Part shown: positions 24,311-37,936 of the stretch, one piece after another
How positions within the stretch are numbered: position 1 is the first letter of the stretch
Layout: each line of letters starts with the position of its first letter
DNA from: Alligator mississippiensis
Taxonomy: Eukaryota; Chordata; Crocodylia; Alligatoridae
Direction: 5' to 3'
Assembly (NCBI RefSeq): GCF_030867095.1
Contig: NC_081831.1
Coordinates: 65,114,716-65,178,715 of the forward strand
Length of the DNA: 64,000 nucleotides
The notes under the pieces: generated by a model
Told to the model about the DNA's origin: nothing
Databases searched by the model: none
Seen by the model: the letters and a program-made list of their open reading frames with translations, nothing else
Position numbers and translations under genes: made by a program

Positions 24311-26989
24311 AGCAAATGGAGCATCGCAATCTGACCATTAATCCTTATCTTGAGGAGAAAAGAAAGACCTTTATTGCAACTGCCTTTGTATCCTGGTTCT
24401 TCATGCTACGTTAGAGTTCTTTTTTCAGTATATTCTCAGTATTAAAGCTTTCCTTTCAAGGGGTATTTTTTTCAATTATAAAAAAGAAGGTAAAGTTGAA
24501 TGTGCAATAAGACAAGCTGTGCTGCCTCAAAACACAAGCACTACATGAGTCAACACGTGAAAGTTGGGTTCGTAAGTAACCGATTACACTTGCTAATACC
24601 AAATAACAAGGCACTGTGCCGTTCCCAGACATTAATTCTAAATACTTCTCTAATGCTTGAGACCATTTACAGATCAATATCCTTATGTACAAGAATCTCC
24701 CATTAGGGGATAATCTTCATTCTGAAAACTCAGTCCATGAGTGTGATTGTGCTATAACATGACAATGCCAGCATGAAGTGATGATCCACTGTCTCAAGAA
24801 AGCTAAAGTTTTGAGCCATCCAAGGTAGTTAAATGTTCTGTGCCAGGCACACAAAGGGTGCAGTAGTGAGTAAGATAGACAAATTAAGTGTTTGGGGGGA
24901 AAAACTGGAGGTAGCAAACTTCAAACTACTTCCATCACATTTTCCTAATCTAAACATTCCTTTTGTCAATTCTATGAAAGGCAAGACGTTTATTAGCTAA
25001 AATATGGCAAAATTCTCTGCTTTCATCCACACAGTGAAGCTAGATTCTAATATTCTGTTTGCCTAAAAATGGATGTCAGAATCAGGACAGCTACATATCC
25101 AAGCAACCGTATGGAAAGAGGAACGTTGTCTTTAAAATGTGTTCGTGTCCTGTAGCTGTCTTATGTAAGCAATAAGGTGTATTAGGCAGATTCCAAGAAT
25201 TATCGCATGTTATTGGCATGCAATAGATATGGGTGTGAAGATTTGAGTGTCTCTGAACTGATAGTAATTACACTAATTTCTCAGAAATTCACTGTTCTTG
25301 CTTTAGGCCTATTGGAGTCCATCACTGGAACATCAAGTCATAACTTCAGGCAACTTCACCTGAATAACCAAAATGCATTGACATGCTTACACTCCTCTTC
25401 CCAGTGCAGTGTCTAAAGAATTAATATGCTCATGCATTCTGTTTAAAGATTTGGTTTTGAGACCCTTACTGAGACAATTTCCCAACAAAGTCAAACTTGC
25501 CAGCATAAAAACTGAAGGATTATGTTAACTAGAGTGTTTTGTGATTTAAATAACCTGTGTCCATACTATACTCAAGCCAGTGCCCAGGCCTGGTCTTTGC
25601 TTTGTTCTTTTTCTCTGCAAATGTGAATGAGTTTTCAGCTGTATGGGTTCTTCATCCATAGGTTTACAATTTCACTTTCTTTTCTGAAATGAAACAAATC
25701 TTTCTGTTTCCTTCTAAGAATGAAAGCAAAGGCCTCATCTGACTGTTCTCTGTATTACTTTTGTCTCCTCCGTTTCTTAGGAAGGGAGGGAGGAGTTTGA
25801 CAGTCAACGTTTCAGTGACACCAACTCAGTATTAATCTTTGGACTCTTGTGCAGTAATGCACGCACTGCCAGTAACGAAACTGAACTCATTTAGAAATAA
25901 GGACACTGTGAATTCAGACAAGAGGAGAGAAGGTGATTGGTTTATTGTATATAGCAAGCAATGAATTTGGAGAACAGCTGATGAATCTGTATTCCTACCT
26001 AAGGCACATCAAAGCAGGACATGTTGTAGCAGCCCCCTGCTTAAGAATCTGTTGGAGTTTCCATTCAAAACCCTAAGCTCCAGGGTGTTAAAAATTAGTC
26101 ATTAAAAAAAAAATTGGCTCCTGCCAAAACATGGCAGGAGATTTTTAACTCCTATCACTCTGACAGCAGAATGTTTTGTGCCAGACAAACTAAGAGATTA
26201 AATGCTCATCTCTTAGCTCATTTTCTAAATCTGTTTTGAGTTCCTATGAAAATAAAGGTGAAAAACTGGACCTTTGCCATCTGTGGGTGTTCTCTCTGCC
26301 TTGGATATTTTGCTGATCTCCATAATTAAAAAATATTTTAGAACGGATGCATCTCAAGCAAGGGAGAAAAGGATAAAAAGAAACCATGAATAACAGCAGC
26401 AAGAAGGAGACATCATTTCACATCTGTGATAATGAGAGGTGATGGTCAGCTGGTAACCTTTCTTTCCTTCTTTCTTTTTTCTTTTACGCTCTGTGTATTC
26501 AAAGGGCTTATTAAACATCTTGAAGATCTTCCCATGATAGGACCTGTGAGAGAGCCTATGTGCTATTTACCCTCCAAATCGAGAGCTGCAGAGTCTCTGG
26601 AGTCCTCCACAGGTCTGCTGTACTGTCTTTTCAGTGCATATTTAAGAGTATCACCACCTAGTGATCAGCATTTCTTCAAGAAACTTGGAGCCTTCTGTGT
26701 TTCTGAGGGTACTGACACACACATTTAGAGAAGTTTTAAAAGGGCAGCAGCTGTTCCATTCCAGTTGTTATGTGTGGACAAGGTGGAAACAATAGAAATG
26801 TAGCAACTCCACTCCAACTTAATATTGCTTCGTCCCCATGTAACAATAAGAATGGAACAGCTGCTGCCCTTTGAAAATATTCCCCTTTTGCATCAACTCC
26901 AAATGTCTATCTGTCCCTACCCTCAAGTAATACGAGCAGAGGCTTAAGGAAGGCACCTGAGCTAATCCTATGCACCCTTAATCTACAGC

Positions 26990-27225
26990 AAAGGATCCAA
27001 ATTCTGCTTTCGCACCCTTGTATTGTTACCAGTGCAACAGTAATGTTTCTGAGGTGTACCTTACTGTAACTGAAACCAGGCACAAACCCTACTGGTGTAC
27101 CTGTGCAAGTGCCTGCAAAGGGCTCTCTGATTCAGGTGGCATTATCTGCTGCCAAGCTGCCTCCATTTTTGCAACTCATGGGTTTAGATCAGATCTCAGA
27201 TTTCCCTGAGGGGGAAATTTGGCCC
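26990..27225. repeat. Ancient palindromic repeat-like segment
   Basis: It begins with GATCCAAATTCTGCTTTCGC and ends with GGGGGAAATTTGGCCC, a loose inverted match of the kind seen in old amniote MITE-like repeats. The interior CTACTGGTGTACCTGTGC is also typical of such copies. No target duplication is visible. Confidence 0.3.
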
Positions 27226-30200
27226 TTGCCCACATGCACTGTTCTAGACTTGGTCGAAGGGAATGCATCTACTTTCAGTGATTCCAAATAACCTTAGAGG
27301 GGGATGTGGGCCTGAGTCAAAACCTTTGAATTTTGATACAGCTTCAGATCTAGATCAAAACTTTGTACTTTTAATCTCAGTCTCTTGGGCCAAAGAATAA
27401 TACAGGCATTAGTATTGCAGACCCGGATCCAAGACTGATTCTTACCTTTTCTCATTTTTGTTGTGGCAGAATAATCTTTCCTTATCTGACTGAAGTGGAG
27501 AGCACAAAGGGGTTTAAAGACCAAGATTACTCCAAAATAAAGCAGACTCCCCTCTCTTGTCCTTTGTCCCCCAGCCAGTACAGCTAGTGGCCAATATATA
27601 TCCTCAGAGAATAACTAGCTGTCCAGATTCAAATTCTGTAGTTGTAAGTCTTTTCCAAATTTTAGCTACCCTTGTTGGAATAATATGCATTATACAAATT
27701 CACCTTAAATACTTATCTAGCTGACAGTTTGTGTAATAGAAACTACTGGCACTGGTTCTCTTTTACTGTTATTATTAGTTTCTTCTTTTAAATGGCCCCT
27801 TTTGTGTGTTGAGTTATTTGGTAAAACTGCTCATCATGGATCAGCTGAGTCCATGAAACAGCAGCTCCAGTTCAGGACAATTAAACCAAGCCCGCAGGTT
27901 TCACACACCTTCCTTTCAAGATATTTTCCAAGGAAGCGCGCGTGGAGCTACCGACCAATGCAGTTCTATTGTGTGAAGGAAGGTGACTCTAAATGGTTTC
28001 AGTACATCAACGCGTAAAACCTCTCTTTGGACTGACGTTCTGTATTTGGGGAGATTGCTTGTTTAGTGGAGGGTTCCACTGTAATTTAGCCAACTATGAT
28101 CTCGGCACCTATAACCTAGATTTTCTTCTGCCTCAGGCAGCTGTTTCAGGCGCTGTCATCTCAGTGTGTCTTTGGAGCCAGACATACTCTGTAAGCTCCC
28201 ACTTTTAGTTACTGGATTTACCTTGCAAGAATTGGCATCATTAACCCATACATCCTCCATGACAGGTTCAGTCACATTGCCATAGCACCTGGATGGCATC
28301 TGTGTGCTCTCAGAGAGGAAGTCTGATAGTGTCTTGGGCTCTGTGGGGACACTTACACTGGTACCAAGTGGGAAACTATTGTTACTGTTCTCCGAGGGTG
28401 GCATTTATGTTGGAGTATGTGATTTGGCATAATCTCACATAATGGTCCAGAATTACTCTATTTCTAATGACACTGAGATTATCTCTCAGCATGATCCTAC
28501 ATAACCTTCTTTTGATGAATAAAATTTAAATCTCTTTACTATTCCTGCTATGTCTCCTTTACAATAGGAGTGCCATGCTGATCATGTAGATATATCATTA
28601 TAATGCACCAACAAAATACTAAATATCAGTGTAAACTGTATCCATAAAACTGCTTTTGCTAATAAAGCTTATTCCAGCCCCACTCCTTCCAGGGAAAACA
28701 AATCATACCAATAAAAGCCTGGTTGTGTCAGTATAATTGCATCTGTGTTGGAGCTCTAGCCAGTATGGGCATGAAGGCCAGGGATCACAATTCTTTATAC
28801 TCCTGAATGATGTAGGTATGTTGGTGGAAACCTGTAATTTGAATGTGACTTTGGTCTCCAAGCAGCTGGCATGTTGGTGATTTTAGTGAATGTCCTTTTG
28901 TGTTGATTTATATTGCAGCCTTTTTTGTCAGACTTGTGAAACTAGTTCATCTGTGAAGCAAATGTGCTCTTTTTCACTCTTCACTAGTTTGATCATAGTC
29001 TGCTAGCTAGATTCATCTCCTGTACATATATGCCTTTCCAAATCAAAATGTTTTTTTCCCCTCCAACAGTCTGTATCTGTATTGACCTAACATCATTACT
29101 GATTGCAAATGCAGGATTGACTGAACAGGACATGCTGTGTATACTTGGACCGCTCTCAGCCCTTGTCAAATGCCAAGAGGGCATATCAAAAGAAGGAGGG
29201 GGGAAAATCCTCTAAGATTTGGTTATGTGCTTTTTGGCAGGGGGGGGAGGGGGAGGGTTGCTTTTGAACTGTGTCTGGTATAGCTAAAGTTTTTGTTCAC
29301 TTTCTAATACACTTTCCAAAGTTTGTCCTCTCTGTTACTTTCAACTCCAACTGCCAAGATAATCTCAAATGTAAGAATTTTAAGCATATTGTAAGTCTCT
29401 AGTTAGCTGTCCTATTTACTGAGGAATGAAACTTTTTGTACTTTCTTGTAATAGATGTGGTGCAGGCTGATTTGTTTACTGGAGCAAGTTTCTGCTTGGC
29501 TTTGGTAGTTTGTTTTTCACTGATCACAACCAGGCGGATGTCAAACTCTGTCTTCTTTGGTAGGATTTCCAGCCTTTTTCAGAATCCATCCATGAACTTT
29601 TGACCTTGAAAGGTCTTTGTGCTTACCTGCAAATCTCACTGATCTTTCAGGGGTTTCAGTACAGTTGGTTTTTTTCTTTCTGGCTTTTGAGCTCATCAAA
29701 TCATTTCAGAAAAGTACAATACACCTCAAAGGCCCCTGCTTTCCCAGCCTATCCAGTTTCACCTAATGAAATCCATTTAATGGAGGAGATGGGTCTGATC
29801 TTGGGAAACGATTTGAAAATGACCCATTTCTCCCCCATGATTTCAAGGCGAACTCTGAGTGCGAGCAGCGAAGGCTGAGGTTTGAACTTATGCTGCCAGA
29901 TGTCAGATAAGACTAGTCATTTTACATTACAGTTCCCAACACTTCAGCTCACATGAGTGTTACTGCAGTGCTGTGCAGTAACGGACGCTGGTTTACATTA
30001 TGCGGGTGGATAGCTCTTTCATGCCATAATGAAGATGCGTCTTTCCATATCCTGGCTAGGTCTTTTGGAGACTGGAATTCATTGCATTAACCAACCAGTT
30101 GTCTTTGCTGGAAATGCTCACTTCGATAGTGGAAGCCAAAAGTGCCCACCAAAGAGGAGAGAGAAGAAAATGCCCTGTGCAGCCTTGGGAGAGGTACAAA

Positions 30201-30339
30201 TCCTCCCAGTTTTACTCTGCTTTATGGATCCATCTCATCGCTGGAAGTGAGGACCTGACTCTGTAAGGTACTCATCATCACCCTCAGCCCTCATTGGAGT
30301 GCCTCCAGTGAATGGGAGGTGTGGACATCTCATACCTGC

Positions 30340-30560
30340 ATTTCATTTCATCAAGGCACTTAAGTATGTGGTTAATGCAGCCTTAAAGTTGCTACAATCC
30401 TGAGTAGGTGGAGTTTCCTGAATCAGGGCTTGAGCACTTTGCTCAGCAGAGTTTGACTTCAGGCATACACTTAAGCAAGGTCTTAAGCATGCGGCTGAAT
30501 CAGGGCCCACAGAGAGCGCTCTACACTCCACTGAATCAGGCTCTCGAGGGCATGCATACA
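30340..30560. repeat. Ancient interspersed repeat-like segment
   Basis: CTTAAG words recur (30360, 30469, 30482) together with CTGAATCAGGGC at 30495 and again in variant form at 30419 and 30532. This vocabulary is common in old sauropsid repeats. Family not identified. Confidence 0.3.
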
Positions 30561-31009
30561 AAGCCTCGGGACTGTGCCAAGGAGTGCCATAATGAGGCAC
30601 ATGCCACCTGATCCATGTACGCAACCTCCTGAAACAGAAATAACAGAGCCAACTTAGCTTGGCATCACACACGCACATGCACACAAGCTCCCTGGATGTG
30701 GAGAGAGCATACAACTAGAGCAGAATCCCATAGGGAAGTGAGAGGTGCTGACATGCCTTGGGGTTCAGGGAAAAGAAATCACATTGGTAAACCTAATGGC
30801 CAGAGTCTTATTCCAGCTCCTTTCTTTCATGTCTCCTCCTTGTAAAGTGTTTCACAGTCTCTTAAATTTTTGTACTTGGAAGTGAAGTATTTGGATGTGT
30901 GTTTAAAGTATGACTGACTGTCCTTTTTCAAATGTGAACTTCTGATTGTTGGTATAAAAATATTAGTACAATTTTTGTAAATGTTTATGAAACTATAAAA
31001 ATATATAGA

Positions 31010-31015
31010 ATTAAA
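31010..31015 (+). terminator. Alternative distal polyadenylation signal
   Basis: ATTAAA lies at the end of a T/A-rich, UTR-like stretch (30840-31040) with TTTTTGTAAATGTTTATG shortly before it. If used by SLC16A2, the 3' UTR would be about 10 kb. The choice cannot be made from sequence alone. Confidence 0.3.
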
Positions 31016-32002
31016 ACTGGTTAAAAAAAATTGGGATTTGCATATTTGTCACCTTATATTTTTCCCCTCCCCTCTGGATGTGCCTCCTAGAGCCTTTTTC
31101 TTCCCTCTTCCAGACTTCTGAACCAAGCAGAGCTTCTCTGCCTGAGACAGATCATCTCATCCCAAAATGCACCTGCCTCCTGCCATGTGATTTTTAAAAG
31201 AGAGGAATTTAGGAAAAAGCAGTGTACCAAGCTGTTTATTTTATCCAGTCTCTCATCCAGCCTGAGACATTGTGCAGAATTAATTGCTCAGTTCTCAAGT
31301 TAAACACTAAGTTACAGGAAGAAGAGATTTTCAAATGCTCTTCTGAGGGGTGATGTAGCTGCAAGGTTGCTTGAGATGAGAGGAATTTCTAAGAAGAAGG
31401 TTCTTGGCTACTTAGGAGCAGGGGATAGGCAGATGACTGAATGGGCTACTGGTACCTCTTACATTGTAAAGGCTTTCAGGAAATACCCATGGACCTCCAC
31501 ATCAGTTAAATCTTAAATTCTGCAGGCCTGCGCCAGACATGTAGTTCTTGTTTTGACTTTTTGTAAATTGTGTAGTATCTGTGATCATGTTTAAGCAAGT
31601 ATACCACAGGTTTCCTCTGTCTTTGTCTATCCTCATATTGCTGCTGTCAAACACTGAGTCAGCCATCAGTGCCGGATGGAGGGTTTCTGGTTAATATTTG
31701 GCAAAAGTTTCTGAAAACTCTGATCTCCTTTTCCCTAGTTGTCAGCGTTTCCTTGGTTGCGCATATTATATTATTTCCTTTTCTATCTGTATCTGTCCAG
31801 TCCAGCTGAGAAGAAAGCTGAAACAGTGCTCCAAGTATCATCTCCATCCTCTCCTCTTTTCTTGGGACATGAGGCTAATGGGAAGTTGAAAGCTCTGTAA
31901 ATGTCACCTCCCTCTTATTCTGGCTGAGAAGTGCAATGGGAAAAAAATAGTCCAGAGATCTATTCCCCACCACCCCTCCTGTACCTTCATAGTGACTTGT
32001 CT

Positions 32003-32523
32003 AGATTTCGTAGACATTAGGGCTGGAAGGGGCCTGGCAAGATCATCGGGTCCAGCCCCCCGCCCAAAGGGCAGGCAGTCAACAAGGGTCAAATGACCCC
32101 AGCAAGATAAGCATCCCAGTGTTCCTTAAAGGAATCCAGAGTAGGTGCTTTAACCGCCTCTGGGGGGAGTCTATTCCAGGCTCTGGGGACTTGGACAGTA
32201 AAGAAGTTTTTCCTTATGTCCACCTGAAACGGTCTTCCAAGAGTTTGTGACCATTGGTGAATGTTTGACCTAGTCTTCCCATGGGATGCCCTGGTGAACA
32301 GACATTCTCCCAGTTCCTGGCGCACCCCCCTTATATACTTACAGGCTGCCACCATGTCACCCCTGAGCCTTCGCTTTTCCAGGCTGAAGAGTCCCATGCT
32401 TCTCAGCCTCTCCTCATAAGGCCTGCTCTCTTGACCTCTAATCATTCACGTGGCTGTCCTCTGGACTCTCTCGAGATTGAACTCTCCAAGCCCATTAAAA
32501 ATCCAGAACTTGTTCAGTCTGGC
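32003..32523 (-). mobile_element. CR1 LINE 3' fragment, about 520 bp
   Basis: On the minus strand it reads [58 protein letters not shown] and then the 3' tail with CCAGCCCTAATGTCTACG. This is the C-terminal part of CR1 ORF2. The open 118-codon frame shows it is only moderately old. It is 5' truncated. Confidence 0.93.
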
Positions 32524-33644
32524 AGGTCAATGACTGAGATGTAATGGGTTAAAATGCATCCACTAACTTCAGTGTACAGTTTGGGTGCCTACTCGGAGGG
32601 ACTCTTTGGCCTCTGCCTCCCGATCTTTGGGGGGACACACAACTGAGAGAGAAGCTGCCTTCAGAATTCAGGTTTCCTACCCTACCAGCTTAGTGTCCTG
32701 CCTGCTGATTGGCCGGTTTCATCACTGACAATTGGGAAGAGAACCTTTTGGGGACAAGAAGAGCAAAAGCAACTGCAATGGTCAATCTGGGCAGCCACCA
32801 CTATCCTGCCCGTTCCTTCTGTACACCTTGGCACTTGCACCGCTTGCAAGGGGAAGAGATGCAACCTCCTTCCTCCCACTCCCGCAGACTGACGTCTCCC
32901 TCTGCTGGCACACGGGCTGCTCTGCTTGCCTGACCCCTGGAGCAACCCCCATCATAGCAGGGAGGCAGTTCTGGGTGATGGGTGGCTGGGTGGGGTATTG
33001 GCTCCATTTCCTCCTGCTACCACAATAATGTTGGCATAATTAAGCAACTGCCAACAGAATTACTCAGAAGAGGGCAAGTCAGGGGCTCTTCTTTGTAGAA
33101 GCTGAAAACTCATGTAACCTGTTAGAACAGCATGGAACTGCTATAGCAACAAGCCCGGTTTGTTTTCAGATTGGTTTCACAAGTTAGGGAGCGCGAGGCC
33201 GTCTGTGACCAAGAGGCACTCCTGCCACCTAAAAACAAAGCAGCCAACGTGTCCCGTCCTGATGCCTGGGCAGGTTTAGATGGCCCTATTATATCACAAA
33301 GCTGTATAGGACTGTGCTTGTTTGCTGCTGGCATTAGGTTGGCATATGGGAATGCCTCCCAAGTTTTGACAGCATTGTGTAATGAGTGGTGAGAAGCGAT
33401 GCCCTCATTCCTGTCTGACGCACACTTGACTGGCTTCTACAACCAGTTTTGTCCTGGGGCTGGAGTGATTAATTGCATTGGAAGCTGCAGTGGCAAGCAG
33501 AGGCCCCCTACGGCACACAAACATGCACAATGCCGAAAGTTAGTAAAATATAATTTTATAATTTTTAAAAATTTTTCTTCTGTCAGATGTTTAAATTGGC
33601 AGCAGGTAAGGGATGAGATACAGCTTTGCACTAATGGAAATTTT

Positions 33645-33711
<67 letters not shown>

Positions 33712-36700
33712 TACACCTTCCAGTTTGAGGTTATCTTTTTTAATATCCCTAGACCAAGAGCAGTTGCAGAAGAAAGTGAGGAATCAATATAGCTGCACAG
33801 GGAATACCATTAGTAAGAAATTGGAAACAATTTCACCAAGAGCACAGTATTGTTCAGAGCGGGGATTTAAAATTCCAGTTTTATTTTTTCGTATTTGGAA
33901 AACAGTGTGGGAGCACTTTTTTTTTCATTTCACTTAGTCAAGATAATAAGGCAGAGTTTATCTCTGCATACACTCCAGAGAAAGAAAAGGTCTGGTAACT
34001 GGTGGGCTCAGGATCCAAACTGACTCAGACCTGGCACTGGCCAGTCATATGGTCCTGTTCCCAATATGAAGCTGGAAATGGGTCCAAATCCAGCACCCTG
34101 CCTGTTTGCTGCTGCTAAGTTAAATGAAGAGTGAAAGTTTTCCCATGCCATGTCCAGCAGAGGTGACAGCATAGACCCCCTCCCTTCACCTGGGAGCTGG
34201 GTCTACCCACCACATCCAGTCCAAAGCTGGAAAACTCAAGCACAGTCTGAGTGAGTTGATGGGCCATGGGCAGCAACCTGTAGCTGCGGTGGGGTGCTTT
34301 TCTTTTATTTCCAGTCTAAAGTGCTACATAGAAGAGCAGTGCTGGTGCATACCTATGTCCTCCCATACCCATTCATGCAGCTCTCTGCCTGTGGTACAAC
34401 ACAAAAACAGTACCACAGCTTAAACCTGGGACATCTTTGCAAACAGCCTCTCTTTCCAGTCTCTTTTGCAAATTGAATGAATGGCTGGCCTATCATGTGG
34501 AGAAACTCTTCTCGAAAAGGTGTTGCTTCCTACGTAGATAAGCGCAGCGTTGCGACCTCAGTTGCAAGAATTTGATGGGATGCATGACTTCAAATGGGTT
34601 TTTACTGTTTCAGACTGTTTCAATGGGGGACTTGTCCAAGTGCACAAACACATGCAGCAACAGGAACAGATGTAGAATTTTCCAGAATCAAGTTAAAAAA
34701 AAAGAGGCAAAATCAAAAGGGTGAGGATTGTTCAAAACAGTGCAACGCCAAAGTAAAAAAAAAAACAACCAGTTGACAATTTTTGAGTCTCACTCTCAAG
34801 AAATGTTTAATCCAAATCGCTGAAGATTTCCAGAAGTATTTTGGCTTTAACTGAGCGATAGCTTTGGCAAAAACACAGTGTGTCAAAACAATTTGAACTG
34901 GGCTTCTCAGGGTTGTGTTAGCAAATACATATTCGGCTTTCACATTTTAGGATCTACATGGGCCACAGGAGAACAAAACTCTGAAGACAGTAATAATGCA
35001 GACGTGGTCCTTTGTTGGATCTAAACATATGTGCAAAGCTTAATGTAGCATTAACTGCTTATTTTTATTGCTGGAGGTATCAGCCAAGGTCCAGGTGTCT
35101 TATCGATGTGTAGAAAAGTGCTGATCTTGAAACTGACTGCATGAGAGAGCTTCTGTCAATCAGTTAATTACTGATTCAGGGACTCTGTCACTGCCCCCAA
35201 AAGCTTACAGTTAATTAGAGGCGAAGGAAAAAAGAAAGATTATTATCCTAGTTTTACAGGTGGGTGATTGAGAAAATAGGAGCACAGGTATAACTTGCTC
35301 AAGCCAGGAACTGAAGCTAGATCTCTCTCTCCTGCCCTTGAGCTTTACAACTGTTTCCATGTTCGCTATAAAGCAATGAGTGTAAAATACGCTTTGTACG
35401 GCTACAGGTCACGTGTCCAGAATGCAACACATTTAACTGTGTAACCTTATGAGAGCTCTTCAGGAAGATACAGATGGAGATTTTCAGCTGCGCTGGCCCT
35501 GTGCCTTGTGTATGCATAAACATGTTTAGATGCAAAAGAGCATTTGTATCGCAAACTGAAGGACTGTCTAATTCACTGACTCTTTCTTTTGCACAACATT
35601 AGTGAATAGGTGAGGACCAACCATGAAGATTTTGCTGCTGCAAGCAGCGTACGCAGTTTTGGGGAGATGTTGTCTTTGACATCCCTGGCTAAAAACAGTT
35701 CCCTGGATAATCTTCATGCAGCTATTCTTCTATCTCAGGCCTCTTTTAAGGATATTCACCCCTCTTCCTGTGTTCAGTACAGTAGCATACACCCTGTATG
35801 GGATTACGCATTTTGCTGTAAGTCTGTAGATTTGCCTTATAAAGTCTTATAGAAAAAAAAGAATAGGGCTCTACAAAAGTAAAAGGAAAGTCAGTGCTTG
35901 AAAGGTAGTAATGACTTCATTTATCAGTGGTAGTGCCTAGAGAGGTGGTAGCCTGAAGGCAGAGTTTCAGCAATAGTGTTTATAAGCCTTTCCTTTCAGT
36001 TCAGGGTGGAGTGTAACATGGAAGAGCCTCCCTCTACAGGGCACATAAACCAGTAACAAACTCCATTAAATACCCAATAACCGCAGCAATGCTCCCTAGG
36101 CAGGACTGCAAGATCAAACAACATGGTCTCAGCTTAAGCAGATCAGAGCAAGGCCCCCAAAGAGAAAAAACCAGAAGAATCACAAATTCAATTCAAAGCA
36201 CAAAGATCAAGAGCAGTACTATTTATGTTTCCTGCCTATAGTACAAGTGATAAGAATTAAGCAGCTCACATGTTAAAGCGCTTTGGTTACCTGAGATGGG
36301 AAAAATTCGTGAAGTGCAAAGTATTATCGTTCTTCATGCACTAAGGCCCATATCCACAACAGCGTGCCTTTTGAGCCTAACTGATTGATCTTCAATGGGA
36401 ATTAGGTAAATTTGTTTTGTTCCCCAACCCTAAGAGCTTGGATTTGACTTTGAAGACTCAAATACAGATGCTGCCATGATTGTTTTGTCTATAGTACTTA
36501 AACACCTGCCTCCCACAGTGCTTGACTACCCCACCGTGCTTAATGTACTTATCTGCCCACTGCACATGAGGCAGGGAAAAGCTGCTATTTCTGTTTGTTA
36601 CAGCTGGGGAACAGAACTGCAAAGACACTAAACACCCCAATTCGTTATGGTGATCAAACATCCTGCAGACCTCCTGAGGGCTACAGTTTGTACTGCCTTT

Positions 36701-36731
36701 AGTTTGCAATATGTTTTATTTAAATTCCAAG

Positions 36732-36734
<3 letters not shown>
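32524..36734. other. Intergenic DNA without recognised genes
   Basis: Apart from the TG microsatellite at 33.65 kb, nothing identifiable was seen on either strand. Longest frames are short and lack domain motifs. Confidence 0.75.
33650..33708. repeat. TG dinucleotide microsatellite
   Basis: About 29 uninterrupted TG units, ending in TACGTAC. It is perfect and therefore probably variable between individuals. Val/Cys-only frames across it are artefacts. Confidence 0.98.
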
Positions 36735-36783
<49 letters not shown>

Positions 36784-36861
36784 ATGCGCACACATGTGCA
36801 CATGCGCACATGTGTGAAAGAGAGAACGAGAGAGAGAGAGCGACCGGGGGGGGGGGGGGGG
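36735..36861. repeat. Composite simple repeat: alternating TG/CA tract, GA tract and G16 run
   Basis: From 36735 to 36816 every step alternates pyrimidine and purine without exception (TG repeats, then mixed words such as TGCATGCGCACACATGTGCA). It is followed by a GA-rich purine tract and by 16 consecutive G (36846-36861). The first part suits Z-DNA and the last part suits G-quadruplex or triplex structures. Confidence 0.95.
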
Positions 36862-36999
36862 AGGTCTGTTGCTTTTGATGCAGTGATTATTGGTACCCCA
36901 TACTTAAGCAAAGGGCCTGCTCAGTCCACGGATCAGTGTGTTTTGAGAGCTGAAATTGCTTCCAGCCCAGCCATGTGACTTACAGGTGTTTGTCCTTTT

Positions 37000-37047
37000 G
37001 TGACCCGCTGCTTTGTGCTGCAGCAACTCCAGTACCAGAGGGAAATG
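37000..37047. repeat. Local duplicated 48-bp segment, copy 1
   Basis: It matches 37937-37984 with about 4 differences in 48 bases, same orientation, 937 bp apart. The core is GCTGCTTTGTGCTGCAGCA. The copies flank most of a GC-rich segment that begins near 37330. Confidence 0.85.
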
Positions 37048-37936
37048 AGAAAACAGAGCATCAGCCTCCGTGTCAGAGTCAAAGGGCTTGTGCTTCAGGT
37101 TAATAAAAAAAACCCCAACCCAACAACATGGGACTTTGTCCACGAGAGACTGCTGAATAATGGTATTCCCAGTAGATGATGGGGGGGGTGGCGGGGGCGT
37201 TTGGTTGGTTGTTTGTTTTGGTTTTTTCCTTCTAGGGAGAGCTAATGAAAGGCCAAGGGGCTGGTTCTGAAAAGGGGCTTACACACCACTATGCAAGCCT
37301 TTGAGGTTCCCTAAGCCACCATCCTGAGCCTTATGCTAGGCAGTTAGGCTCCCTACAAGCACAGGGGCCATGTCCAGATGAGCATGGCTGTGCAGTATGT
37401 GGTGCTACAGACTCGACTGCGGCACCAAACACTGCACATTCAGGCATTCCCTGTGCAGGGGGGAGGGGGGGGTAGTTGACCCTGGGAGCTCCTGGGATCA
37501 GAAATACCCACATGGAATAAAAGCAGGGCAGTGCAAATGGCGGCAGTGCATGCCACGCAAAACCAGAGGCAGGAGCCACACTCCAATGCCAGCCAGGCAC
37601 CCAGATGCAGGAGCACTGCAAATGCAGCTGGAGTCCTGGCCCCCCACCCAGGACTCCAAGTAAGACTGTTGGGGCCAGCACAGTTGCTGCCCCAGCCTCC
37701 CCTACCCCATCTGGGAACCTGCTGCATGCCAGGGCACGCATGGCACAGGCATTCCCCAGGGACAAGTGCCAGTGGCACAAGGTGTGCCGGTGCTACTTGT
37801 TCCCAGAGAACCAAAGGTTCTGGACACGGCCAGGGAGAGCATGAAGGGCCTCAGACAGACCCACAAAAACTGGCAGGATGAGCAGGGTGCTGGTCAATAG
37901 GGAAAGGCTGGTGTCAGCAGCGTGTCCTAAGCTTCT

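Larger units (their letters stand above)
23436..32002. other. Intergenic or long-UTR DNA, poor in young transposons
   Basis: No exon, RNA gene or well-formed transposon was recognised. A few stretches look like very old interspersed repeats (listed separately). A short CT-rich tract lies at about 23967-23995. Confidence 0.7.

Noticed and set aside
33650-33708. Cys/Val-repeat reading frames across TG microsatellites (also at 36.7 kb)
   Set aside because: They are translations of simple dinucleotide repeats.
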